From assembly GCA_035630295.1 (NCBI GenBank), contig DASQKY010000008.1:1-55179 (forward strand): 55,179 nt of DNA, in the 5' to 3' direction. This stretch comes from Acidimicrobiales bacterium. GTDB lineage: Bacteria > Actinomycetota > Acidimicrobiia > Acidimicrobiales > Iamiaceae. The first letter of the stretch is position 1; every line of letters starts with the position of its first letter. This document shows positions 24,565 through 31,759 of the stretch, piece after piece. The notes under the pieces were generated by a model, which saw only the letters and a program-made list of their open reading frames with translations, did no database searches and was not told the DNA's origin. A program made the translations under genes and the position numbers.

Positions 24565-25044
24565 TCAGCAGCAGCCGGAAGCGGAGCCGGGCGCGGCCCC
24601 GGCGGCGACCGAGGCGCGGATGGCCGCCGGCGTGCAGCAGCTCGCCGTGCCCCCGTCGGGAAGGGCCGTGGTGGCCATCTGCTCGGCGTCACCGGTCTTG
24701 ACGTAGACCTCCCACGGCGCCCCGTCGGGATCGTTGACCCACGTCTCGGTCTTCGCCGCGTAGCAGCACGTCGTGTCGTCCACCCCGGTGGTCGCCATCC
24801 CCTCGCCGGCCAGGCGGGCCTCGGTGGCGATGACCTCGTCACCGGTCTCCACCTCGACCCCGAGGTGGTTCAGGGTGCCGCCCCCCTCGCCCTCGATCAG
24901 CACCAGCTTCAGCGGCGGGTCGGCCACGGCGAAGTTGGCGTACCCGGGGCGGACCTTGGCCGGTTCGGTGGCGAGCAGCCTCGAGTAGAAGGCCACCGCC
25001 TCGTCGATGTCGGACACGTTGAGAGCGAGCTGCACACGGGACAC
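24565..25044 (-). CDS. ArsI/CadI-family vicinal-oxygen-chelate (glyoxalase-like) protein
   Basis: A 159-residue VOC-fold protein like mycobacterial CadI. RVQLALNVSDIDEAVAFYSR at the start, HLGVEVETGDEV in the middle and ETWVNDPDGAPWEVYVK near 110 give the metal-binding His and Glu. DDTTCCYAAK holds a cysteine pair seen in ArsI organoarsenical C-As lyases, and the C-terminus adds SCCTPAA and a final GCC, likely metal-binding. I prefer GTG 25044, since AGGAGGAA is 8 bases from it but only two from GTG 25050. It is the first gene of the arsenic operon. Confidence 0.9.
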   Translation of the reverse strand: MSRVQLALNVSDIDEAVAFYSRLLATEPAKVRPGYANFAVADPPLKLVLIEGEGGGTLNHLGVEVETGDEVIATEARLAGEGMATTGVDDTTCCYAAKTETWVNDPDGAPWEVYVKTGDAEQMATTALPDGGTASCCTPAAIRASVAAGAAPGSASGCC

Positions 25045-25074
25045 GATCACTTCCTCCTGATAGATTCAACTGCG

Positions 25075-25086
25075 TCGATGGATCGA
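25075..25086. promoter_or_regulatory. Candidate ArsR operator
   Basis: TCGAT-GG-ATCGA is a perfect 5-bp inverted repeat lying between the divergent cadI-like and arsR genes. It overlaps the first possible arsR start codon (25078), which is a reason to prefer a later start. Confidence 0.45.
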
Positions 25087-25107
25087 CTCTCGCGAATGGA
25101 TAGAGCG

Positions 25108-25452
25108 ATGTCAATACGTCACGCGGCATCTGACGCCCCCGCCGCCGGGGAGTGCTGCCCGTCCCTCCTCGGCGCACCCATCGGCGTCGACCAGGCCGAC
25201 GAGCTGGCCGCCGCCTTCGCCGCCCTCGCCGACCCCGTCCGCCTCCGGCTGCTCAGCCTCGTCGCCGACGCCGGAGAGATCTGCTCCTGCGACCTGCAGG
25301 AGCCCCTGGGCAAGTCCCAACCCACCATCAGCCACCACACCAAGGCCCTCGCTGACGCCGGCCTCATCGTGGGCGAGAAGCGCGGTCGTTGGGTCTGGTG
25401 GTCGATCGTGCCGGACCGCCTCGCCGGGTTGCGCGCCGCCCTCGACACCTGA
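25108..25452 (+). CDS. arsR: ArsR/SmtB family metalloregulator
   Basis: A 114-residue winged-helix repressor. The fold is clear: ELAAAFAALADPVRLRLLSL, the metal-site helix GEICSCDLQEPLG (Cys-X-Cys, the classic arsenite site), the recognition helix KSQPTISHHTKALADAG and the wing GEKRGRWVWWSIV. A further Cys pair near the N-terminus (GECCPSLL) probably joins the As(III) site, as in mycobacterial homologues. ATG 25078 and 25096 are also in frame; I chose 25108 because the likely operator covers 25078. It faces the cadI-like/acr3-arsC operon across about 63 bases and probably represses both directions until arsenite binds. Confidence 0.9.
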   Translation: MSIRHAASDAPAAGECCPSLLGAPIGVDQADELAAAFAALADPVRLRLLSLVADAGEICSCDLQEPLGKSQPTISHHTKALADAGLIVGEKRGRWVWWSIVPDRLAGLRAALDT

Positions 25453-25538
25453 CGTGGCGGAAGGATCTCGATCTGGTCTTCGAGCGCGCCGTCTGAGCGC
25501 TCAGTCGGCCGACCTGCTCGCCGGCGCGGCCGCGCCCG

Positions 25539-27449
25539 TCACCCCGGTTCTGCGACCTCGATGGTCTGGTCCGCCTCGACGCCGGGCACGACGACCTCCT
25601 CACCGGTCGCCGGGAACCGGACGGTCACCTCGACCGGATCGGTGTCCTGTCCCAGACCGACGTGGGCGGGGAGCTCGCTCTGGCCGAGGAAGTGGGTGGC
25701 CACGCCGATGTGGCGCACCTGGCGACGGCCGCCGGCGCTGGTCACGGTCACGACCGCGCCGAGGGCCTCCCGTCCCGAGGTCGAACCTCGCACCGCGATC
25801 CGCAGCCAGTGCCCCGCCTGCCGGGGGCGCGTGAGCAGCACCCGCGGCGGGGCGCCGGTGTCGGCGATGACGACGTCGAGCACGCCGTCGCCGTCGAGGT
25901 CGGCGACGGCGAGGCCCTTGCCGTCGCCGTCGGGCACCGGCCCGTCCGGCCCGAGGCCGGCGTCGGTGCTGACATCGGTGAAGGAACCGGTCCCGTCGCC
26001 GACCCAGGCGTGGTCGGTCGTGCCCGCGAAGTCCTTCGAGGGTGATGGCGGGACCCCGGGGTCGTACCCGTTGGTGGCCACCAGGTCGAGGTTCCCGTCG
26101 ACGTCCAGGTCGGCCAGGGCCGTTCCCCAGCCCCACTCGACGTCGACCACCCCGGCGGCGGGCGTGAGCTCGGTGAAGCGCCGGCCGCCGTCGTTGCGAA
26201 ACAGCTTGCTGCCGGAGTGCTCGCTCACGCAGCCCGGTGGCTCACAGGTGTCGAGGAAGCCGATCGAGGTGGTGAACCAGTCGAGGTCACCATCGCCGTC
26301 GACGTCGCCGAAGGTCGAGCCCATGGCGTTGGAGACCGAGGCGAAGGGCGTGTCGGCCGTTCCCTCGGTGAAGGTGCCGTCGGCGTCGTTCCAGAACATC
26401 CGGACGGTGCCGAAGTCGCTGGCCACCAGGAGGTCCTGCCAACCGTCGCCGTCCAGGTCGACCAGCGTCGACCCGAAGGCGTCACGGGGGACCATGTCCG
26501 CCGGCGTCTCGTCGCCCCGGTTGTCGGGCGTGTCGGTGAGGACGACGCCCGCGGCCTCGGTCACGTCGTCGAACACGCCCGGTTCAGCCGCTCCGCGGTT
26601 GCGGAGGAGTCGGGCGTGGGACGAGGGCGCCTCCCCGTAGCGATGGGGAGCGGTCCACTCGGTGGTGTGGATGTCGGTCCACCCGTCGTTGTCGATGTCG
26701 CCGAAGCTCACGGTGAAGCCGGCGCGGGGCTCGTCGTCGGCCAGGGCGACGTTGCGGGCCACGGCCTCCTCGGTGAAGGGCCCCGAGCCGTCGTTCATGA
26801 ACAGGTGGAAGCGGTCGTCGGCGATGGTGGTGACGTAGAGGTCCGGGAACCCGTCGTTCTCGAGGTCCGCCCAGCCCGCCCCGTTCCCGTTCATCGGGCC
26901 CTGGTCGAGCCCGTGCTCCTCGGTCACGTCGGTGAAGCGCCCCGAGCCGTCGTTGGCGTACAGCACCCCCGGCGCTCTCAGCCGGGTGAAGTAGAGGTCG
27001 GCGTCGCCGTCGCCGTCGAAGTCCCCGGCCGCCACCCCGCCCGCCGACCGCTCCTCCTGGCACGCGGCCAGGGCCTCGATGGCCTCACGGGACGCCTCGC
27101 GGGGCGGCGGGTCCCCTGGTTCGCTGAAGAGGCATTCGGGGGGCAGCACGGGGTCTCCCTGGGTGTGGGTGATCCCGATCTCGGCGGCCACCTCCTCGAA
27201 GGTGAACGGGGAGGGAGCAGACGGGTCCGCCGACGACTCGGACTCCGGCGTGGTGGCGACGTCGACGTCCGGTTCGACCTCGGCCACGGTCGCGGTGTCC
27301 TTCTCGTCACCGTCGTCGCCCAGGCGGGTGGCGAGCACCACACCCATCAGAGCCACGCACGCCACGGCAGCGGCGATGCGAAAGCGGGCCGAGAAGGGCC
27401 GCGGGGCCCCCGCCGCCGGATCGCCGGACCTCTCGCTGCGCTCGCTCAC
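25539..27449 (-). CDS. UnbV-like FG-GAP/ASPIC domain protein (CRTAC1 family)
   Basis: A 636-residue exported protein. After a short start, FRIAAAVACVALMGVVLA forms a signal anchor near residues 20-40, followed by an acidic linker. Seven calcium-type FG-GAP/VCBS repeats then build a beta-propeller, with loops such as DFDGDGDADLYF, DLENDGFPDLYV, DIDNDGWTDIHT, DLDGDGWQDLLV, DVDGDGDLDWF, DLDVDGNLDLV and DLDGDGVLDVV. The C-terminal ~90 residues are an ASPIC/UnbV domain, beginning GHWLRIAVRGSTSGREALGA. The start GTG 27449 overlaps the stop of the UnbU-like gene by four bases. UnbV is named from enediyne antibiotic clusters, but no polyketide synthase is here. Biochemical role unknown. Confidence 0.88.
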   Translation of the reverse strand: MSERSERSGDPAAGAPRPFSARFRIAAAVACVALMGVVLATRLGDDGDEKDTATVAEVEPDVDVATTPESESSADPSAPSPFTFEEVAAEIGITHTQGDPVLPPECLFSEPGDPPPREASREAIEALAACQEERSAGGVAAGDFDGDGDADLYFTRLRAPGVLYANDGSGRFTDVTEEHGLDQGPMNGNGAGWADLENDGFPDLYVTTIADDRFHLFMNDGSGPFTEEAVARNVALADDEPRAGFTVSFGDIDNDGWTDIHTTEWTAPHRYGEAPSSHARLLRNRGAAEPGVFDDVTEAAGVVLTDTPDNRGDETPADMVPRDAFGSTLVDLDGDGWQDLLVASDFGTVRMFWNDADGTFTEGTADTPFASVSNAMGSTFGDVDGDGDLDWFTTSIGFLDTCEPPGCVSEHSGSKLFRNDGGRRFTELTPAAGVVDVEWGWGTALADLDVDGNLDLVATNGYDPGVPPSPSKDFAGTTDHAWVGDGTGSFTDVSTDAGLGPDGPVPDGDGKGLAVADLDGDGVLDVVIADTGAPPRVLLTRPRQAGHWLRIAVRGSTSGREALGAVVTVTSAGGRRQVRHIGVATHFLGQSELPAHVGLGQDTDPVEVTVRFPATGEEVVVPGVEADQTIEVAEPG

Positions 27450-29029
27450 GGGGCCGGATCGAAGCTGCCGATGAGTTGGTGGTCCCCTCCCGGCTCCAGG
27501 ACGAAGCGGCCCCGCACCGGCGCCGGGGCACTCGTCCTGACCAGGTGGCCGTCGTCGATCCAATCGACGGCCACGGTGCCCTCCACCTCGAAGGCGAACA
27601 GGGCGGCGGCCTGCGGCGTGGTGTCGGCCCGGGCGATGACCAGCTCGAGGGCGGTGAAGGTGTAGGTGGACACCTCGACCGGGCCCCCGGCGGCCAGCGC
27701 GGCCCGGACCTCCTCGATCCGAGGACCGGACACGGCGGTGGCGGCGAGATCGGCGTCACCCCGGCGCAGGGCGTCGGCCTCGATGACCAGACCCTCGACC
27801 AGGTCCCGGGCCATGGAGGCGGCGACGTCGTCGGTGAGAGCCGAGATGACGTCGGTCCCCTCGCCCAGGGTCACCGCGGGGACGGCACCCAGTGGCAGTT
27901 CGACGACGGGCCGGCCGGCGAAGTTCACGGCCCTCGGGGGATCGACCTCGGGCGTCACCGCGGTGACCGCCAGCGCCGCCCCGAGGGCCAGCACGGCCAC
28001 CGCCCCGGTGGACACGACCCGGGCCGGGCGGAACCAGCTGCGGAGCCGATCGCTCTCGCTCCCCGCCCGGGGCAGCCACCGCTCGACCAGAGGTCGCAGG
28101 CCACAGACCAGGACCAGGCCGCCGATGATGGCGACCTTGGTCGAGAACTCGGTGGCGAAGCCACTGGCCAGGATCGACGACATCGCCCCCACCGTGGCGG
28201 CGAACACGAGCCGGGCGACGCGGCCCTGCGGCGCCGTCTTGGGATCGGTGATCATGAAGAAGAGGAAGATGAGGATCTCCGGCGAGCCGACCAGGGCCCA
28301 CCAGTAGTCGAACCCCTCGACCGCCCCGATGTGCCAGCGGGCCGTCATGGCGTGGCCGCTGGCGGCGACCACGGCCACGATGCCGGCATAGGTGACCCAG
28401 AACGTCGCCGCCGCGGCCAGGAGGTGGAGCCGACGGGTGATGGCGACGCCGCCGCCGACGATCACCGCGTAGGTGAGCACCAGCCCGGGCGACCACGGAC
28501 CCCACCACAGGTCCTGGGGGTTGGCGTGACGGGTTCCGACCACCACGAAGACGATCAGCAGGCCGATGTTCGAGGGGTTGAAGACGTGCTCGCCCCGATA
28601 CCGGATGACGTACTTGGACAGCAGGGACACGCCAGCGGTGGCCACCCAGATGTGCCAGCCGTCGAGGCTCCACCAGTCGCCGTGCTCGGTGCCCGCGGTG
28701 CGGAGCAGCAGCGCCACGCCGTTGCCGGTGAGCAGGGCGCTCGCCGGCCAGGCGATGACCCGGCGGTAGGCGAAGGTGATCCCGAGCTCGAGCACCGCGC
28801 AGGTGCCCAGCGACAGCAGGATCTGGGCGATCGACAGCTCGAAGCCGAGGACGGTCTGGCCCAGGACCTGGACCGACAGCAGCACGCCGGCGACGTGCAG
28901 GCGCGGGTCGTGCAGCGACGGCAGGAGCACCGGGTACCGGTGCGCGCCGAGGCGGACGCTGTGCTCCCGCGCCGACGCCACCTTCGCGGGAGGTGCCTTG
29001 CCCCGCCCGATCGTCACGATGTCGGTCAT
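27446..29029 (-). CDS. UnbU-like membrane protein of the NqrB/RnfD family
   Basis: A 527-residue protein with about ten helices in residues 40-370 and an extracytoplasmic C-terminal part (~380-527). The core resembles the NQR2/RnfD/RnfE family of redox-driven ion pumps: YRGEHVFNPSNIGLLIVFV near 145, then FFMITDPKTAPQGRVARLVF near 255, which matches the Asp-Pro region of RnfD. I do not see a clear Ser-Gly-Ala-Thr flavin attachment site. The C-terminal domain, with TLGEGTDVISAL and GGPVEVSTYTFTALELV, is extra to RnfD and could receive electrons or bind a ligand. Enediyne clusters pair such a protein (UnbU) with UnbV. Sits between the His-rich membrane gene and the UnbV-like gene. Confidence 0.8.
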   Translation of the reverse strand: MTDIVTIGRGKAPPAKVASAREHSVRLGAHRYPVLLPSLHDPRLHVAGVLLSVQVLGQTVLGFELSIAQILLSLGTCAVLELGITFAYRRVIAWPASALLTGNGVALLLRTAGTEHGDWWSLDGWHIWVATAGVSLLSKYVIRYRGEHVFNPSNIGLLIVFVVVGTRHANPQDLWWGPWSPGLVLTYAVIVGGGVAITRRLHLLAAAATFWVTYAGIVAVVAASGHAMTARWHIGAVEGFDYWWALVGSPEILIFLFFMITDPKTAPQGRVARLVFAATVGAMSSILASGFATEFSTKVAIIGGLVLVCGLRPLVERWLPRAGSESDRLRSWFRPARVVSTGAVAVLALGAALAVTAVTPEVDPPRAVNFAGRPVVELPLGAVPAVTLGEGTDVISALTDDVAASMARDLVEGLVIEADALRRGDADLAATAVSGPRIEEVRAALAAGGPVEVSTYTFTALELVIARADTTPQAAALFAFEVEGTVAVDWIDDGHLVRTSAPAPVRGRFVLEPGGDHQLIGSFDPAP

Positions 29030-29050
29030 CGTCCGGCCTCGCCGATCGGC

Positions 29051-29674
29051 TCAGGCCGGTGCCGGGCCCAGGCGAGACAGCTCGTCGATGGCCTTGAGCC
29101 GGCACCCGCAGGCCGCCGGCTTGCTCCGCTCCGACACGGGCGGGACCATGTGGACGTACATGGCCACGACCATGGGCGCGAACACCACGACGTTGTAGAA
29201 GAGGTGGAGCTCGACCCGGGGGTAGAAGAGCTGGACGACGCTGGTGGGCACGTCCTTCCCGAAGAACGGCGTGTCGGTGGCGGCCTGGACGAAGAGCAAC
29301 AGGTGCTCGATGTGGTGCCAGAACTGGAGCCCGAGGGCGATGGTCCACCACGTGCGGGCTCGTCCCGTCATCCCCGGGCGGAGGAGGAACAGGCCGATCA
29401 GCATCACCACGGCGTAGCCGTAGTGGAGCCACTCCTCCTTGATCAGGACGGGGAAGGCCGCACCGAGCACACCCCGGGCTTCCGGCCGCGGCGTGTCCGA
29501 CACCCATATCTGGAAGGCCTGCACCAGGTGCTCGGCCCAGTGGGCCACGACGATGCCGAGGAAGGCCCACATGGCCGTCCGATGCCATCGCCCGTTCAGG
29601 GCGGCGACGAACCGCCGCGCCCCTCCCGTCTCCTCCGTGGCCGCGTCCGAGGTCGTCGTCGTGGTCGTGGTCAT
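29051..29674 (-). CDS. His-rich polytopic membrane protein, unknown
   Basis: A 207-residue protein with about five helices that I do not recognise. Many histidines fall in or next to the helices: VVAHWAEHLVQAFQIW, EEWLHYGYAVVMLIG, LQFWHHIEHLLLFVQ and ELHLFYNVVVFAPMV. This density suggests binding of haem or a metal. The N-terminus is a run of threonines encoded by ACC/ACG triplets. The C-terminal tail has CGC. ATG 29674 is preceded by GAGGGG. It begins the probable operon with the UnbU- and UnbV-like genes (21-base gap), so it may be the third part of an electron-transfer complex. A relation to other families cannot be judged from sequence alone. Confidence 0.7.
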   Translation of the reverse strand: MTTTTTTTSDAATEETGGARRFVAALNGRWHRTAMWAFLGIVVAHWAEHLVQAFQIWVSDTPRPEARGVLGAAFPVLIKEEWLHYGYAVVMLIGLFLLRPGMTGRARTWWTIALGLQFWHHIEHLLLFVQAATDTPFFGKDVPTSVVQLFYPRVELHLFYNVVVFAPMVVAMYVHMVPPVSERSKPAACGCRLKAIDELSRLGPAPA

Positions 29675-29800
29675 GATCCCCTCCCCTACCTCGCCCCCTC
29701 GGCGAAGTGACGAAGATCATAGCCCCACACTCGTGAGATGTGTCGAGGCATCAGGATCACCTCGGCGGCGAGCAACCTCGCCGCACGTCCGCGGGCTCGG

Positions 29801-30457
29801 TCATCGACGGGTGAAGGTCACGTGGGTGACACCGCTGGGTGAGGAGGCCGCCTCGATCTCATAGCGCTCCTCGACGCCCTCGATGCCGTCCCACAGGCGA
29901 ACGCCGCGGCCGAGCAGGATCGGCACCTGCACGACGTGGAGCGTGTCGATGAGGTCGGCGGCGAGGAAGTCGCGAACGACGGTCGGACCACCGCCGAGGC
30001 GCACGTCGAGGTCGCCGGCGGCCTCTCGGGCGAGGTCGAGCACCTCGTGCGGGGTGGCGTCGACGAAGTGGAACACGGTGCCGCCCTCCATCTCGATCGA
30101 TGGGCGCGGATGGTGGGTCAGCACGAACACCGGCGTGTGGAACGGTGGGTTCGGCCCCCACCAGCCACGCCACTCGTCGTCGGTGCCGACATCGGTCCAC
30201 GGGCCGGTCTGCGGGCCGAACTTGCCCCGGCCCATGATCTCGGCCCCGAAGCCCAGGCCGTGGCGTGCGGCGAACGAGTGGTCGACACCTGCGGTGCCAC
30301 CGGGCTCGCCGACCATCGACCGCCAGAACCGGGTGGCGAACATCCACTCGTGCAGGTGTTCCCCGGCGTGGCCGAACGGCGCATCGAACGTGATGCCGTC
30401 GCCCGTCCCGAACCCGTCCAGGGAGATCGAGAAGTTGTGGACCCGGACCTGGGACAT
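29801..30457 (-). CDS. Dihydrofolate-reductase-fold (RibD C-terminal) family protein
   Basis: A 218-residue protein of the RibD-C/DHFR fold, NAD(P)H-dependent reductases or relatives. It begins VRVHNFSISLDGFGTG, has GFGAEIMGRGKFG near 77 (nucleotide-binding turn), PVFVLTHHPRPSIEMEGGT near 117 and the family signature DVRLGGGPTVVRDFLAADLI near 160, then VQVPILLGRGVRLW. ATG 30457 has GGGAGG upstream. This type is common in actinobacteria and often annotated only as dihydrofolate reductase family; it is unlikely to be the folate enzyme itself. It stands between the UnbV/UnbU cluster and the exopolysaccharide genes with no evident link. Confidence 0.88.
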   Translation of the reverse strand: MSQVRVHNFSISLDGFGTGDGITFDAPFGHAGEHLHEWMFATRFWRSMVGEPGGTAGVDHSFAARHGLGFGAEIMGRGKFGPQTGPWTDVGTDDEWRGWWGPNPPFHTPVFVLTHHPRPSIEMEGGTVFHFVDATPHEVLDLAREAAGDLDVRLGGGPTVVRDFLAADLIDTLHVVQVPILLGRGVRLWDGIEGVEERYEIEAASSPSGVTHVTFTRR

Positions 30458-30547
30458 GGCGGCCTCCCGAGCGGTGGCCGCCGAGAGTATCCCGATCAGG
30501 GTCGGAGATCGGCGGCTCTGACGGCGTCCCGTGGTCACGAGACGCTG

Positions 30548-31759
30548 ATGAGGGCCGGTCGCCTACGGTGGCGCATCCGGATCCTTGTGTGTGCGTCGGC
30601 CGCGCCGCTCCCGCCCTTCGACGGGATGCGACGCCACCTGCGGACGCTGGTCGATGCCCTGGCGATCGACCACGACGTCTGTGTCGTCGCCCTGCGGTGG
30701 CCGGGCCAAGCGGGGGTCGTCGAGGGCGTGGAGCTTCACCTGCTGGAGCCGCCCGACGGTGGCGGGTGGCGGGGCGCACGCGACCGGGCGGCCGCGGTCC
30801 TCCTCGGACGGCCGGTCGACTGGAGGCGGCAGGCCCGCCCCTTCCGCGGCAGCCTCCCGGGGCTCCTCGCCGAGCGGTCCTTCGACGTCGCTCACATCGC
30901 GCTCGACGACCTCGCCCTCGTGGCTCCCCTGCTGGGCCGCCTGCCGGCCGTCGTCGCCCCGCTCGACGCCCGCCACCTCACCATCCGGGCCCAGCGCCTC
31001 GACGCGACGGGCGCTCGACGCCACTGGCGGGCCCACCAGGAGCGAGCGGTCCGCCGCGCCCTCGCCCGGGACCTCCGGCCCTTCGGGGCAGCCGTGTTCG
31101 TGACCGACGAGGACGCCGAGGCCGTCCGACGGCTCGATCCGGCACTCCCGACGCGGGTGATCCCGATCGCGGTGGACGCCACCGTCTACGCCCCTCCCGA
31201 CGAGGCGCCCCCGCGGGAGGAGGAGCTGATCGTCTTCACCGGCACGCTCGATGCGCCGGCCAACGTGGCCGCCGCCCGGCGCCTGGCGACCAGCGTGCTG
31301 CCCCTCGTCCAGGATCACGTCCCCGGCGCCCGGCTCGCGTTGGTCGGACGGGCTCCGGCGGCCGCGGTGCGGGCTCTCGGGGGGCGCCCCGGTGTCGAGG
31401 TGGTGGCGGACCCCGATGACCTCCGGCCCTGGCTCTGGCGGGCCGGCGCCTTCGCCAGCCCCACGGCCCAGGCCAGCGGGATGAAGAACACGCTCCTGGA
31501 GGCCATGGCGGCGGGGGCGGCCGCGGTGGCGTCCCCGGCCGCCTGTCGTGGGCTCGACGTGCGCGACGACGTCCACCTGCTGCTCCGCCGGAGCGACGAG
31601 GACCTGGCCGAGGGCATCACCGCCGTGCTGCGGGATCCTCGTCTCCGAGACCGGGTCGGTGGCGCGGCGCGGCGTCACGTGGCCACGCACCACGCGCCCC
31701 GGATCATGGGCGCACGCTTCGCCGCCGTCTACTCCGAGGCGGCGGGCCGAGGGGCCTGA
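30548..31759 (+). CDS. Glycosyltransferase, GT4-like
   Basis: A 403-residue GT-B transferase. The N-terminal half has ILVCASAAPLPPFDGMRRHL and FDVAHIALDDLALVAPLL; the C-terminal nucleotide-sugar domain has EELIVFTGTLDAPANVAAA near 222 and ASPTAQASGMKNTLLEAMA near 300, the usual donor-binding Glu motif of GT4 proteins. Such FTGxxD...N proteins often act in exopolysaccharide assembly. The start ATG 30548 has no strong ribosome site. It is the only plus-strand gene of the cluster and its last 31 bases overlap the end of the flippase gene on the other strand. Confidence 0.85.
   Translation: MRAGRLRWRIRILVCASAAPLPPFDGMRRHLRTLVDALAIDHDVCVVALRWPGQAGVVEGVELHLLEPPDGGGWRGARDRAAAVLLGRPVDWRRQARPFRGSLPGLLAERSFDVAHIALDDLALVAPLLGRLPAVVAPLDARHLTIRAQRLDATGARRHWRAHQERAVRRALARDLRPFGAAVFVTDEDAEAVRRLDPALPTRVIPIAVDATVYAPPDEAPPREEELIVFTGTLDAPANVAAARRLATSVLPLVQDHVPGARLALVGRAPAAAVRALGGRPGVEVVADPDDLRPWLWRAGAFASPTAQASGMKNTLLEAMAAGAAAVASPAACRGLDVRDDVHLLLRRSDEDLAEGITAVLRDPRLRDRVGGAARRHVATHHAPRIMGARFAAVYSEAAGRGA

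Noticed and set aside
25539-29674. An enediyne biosynthesis gene cluster
   Set aside because: Only UnbU- and UnbV-like genes are present; no enediyne polyketide synthase, thioesterase or tailoring enzymes occur in the window.
29652-29674. ACC/ACG triplet run at the start of the His-rich membrane gene as a tandem-repeat switch
   Set aside because: It is a short threonine stretch inside coding sequence; nothing shows variation in copy number.
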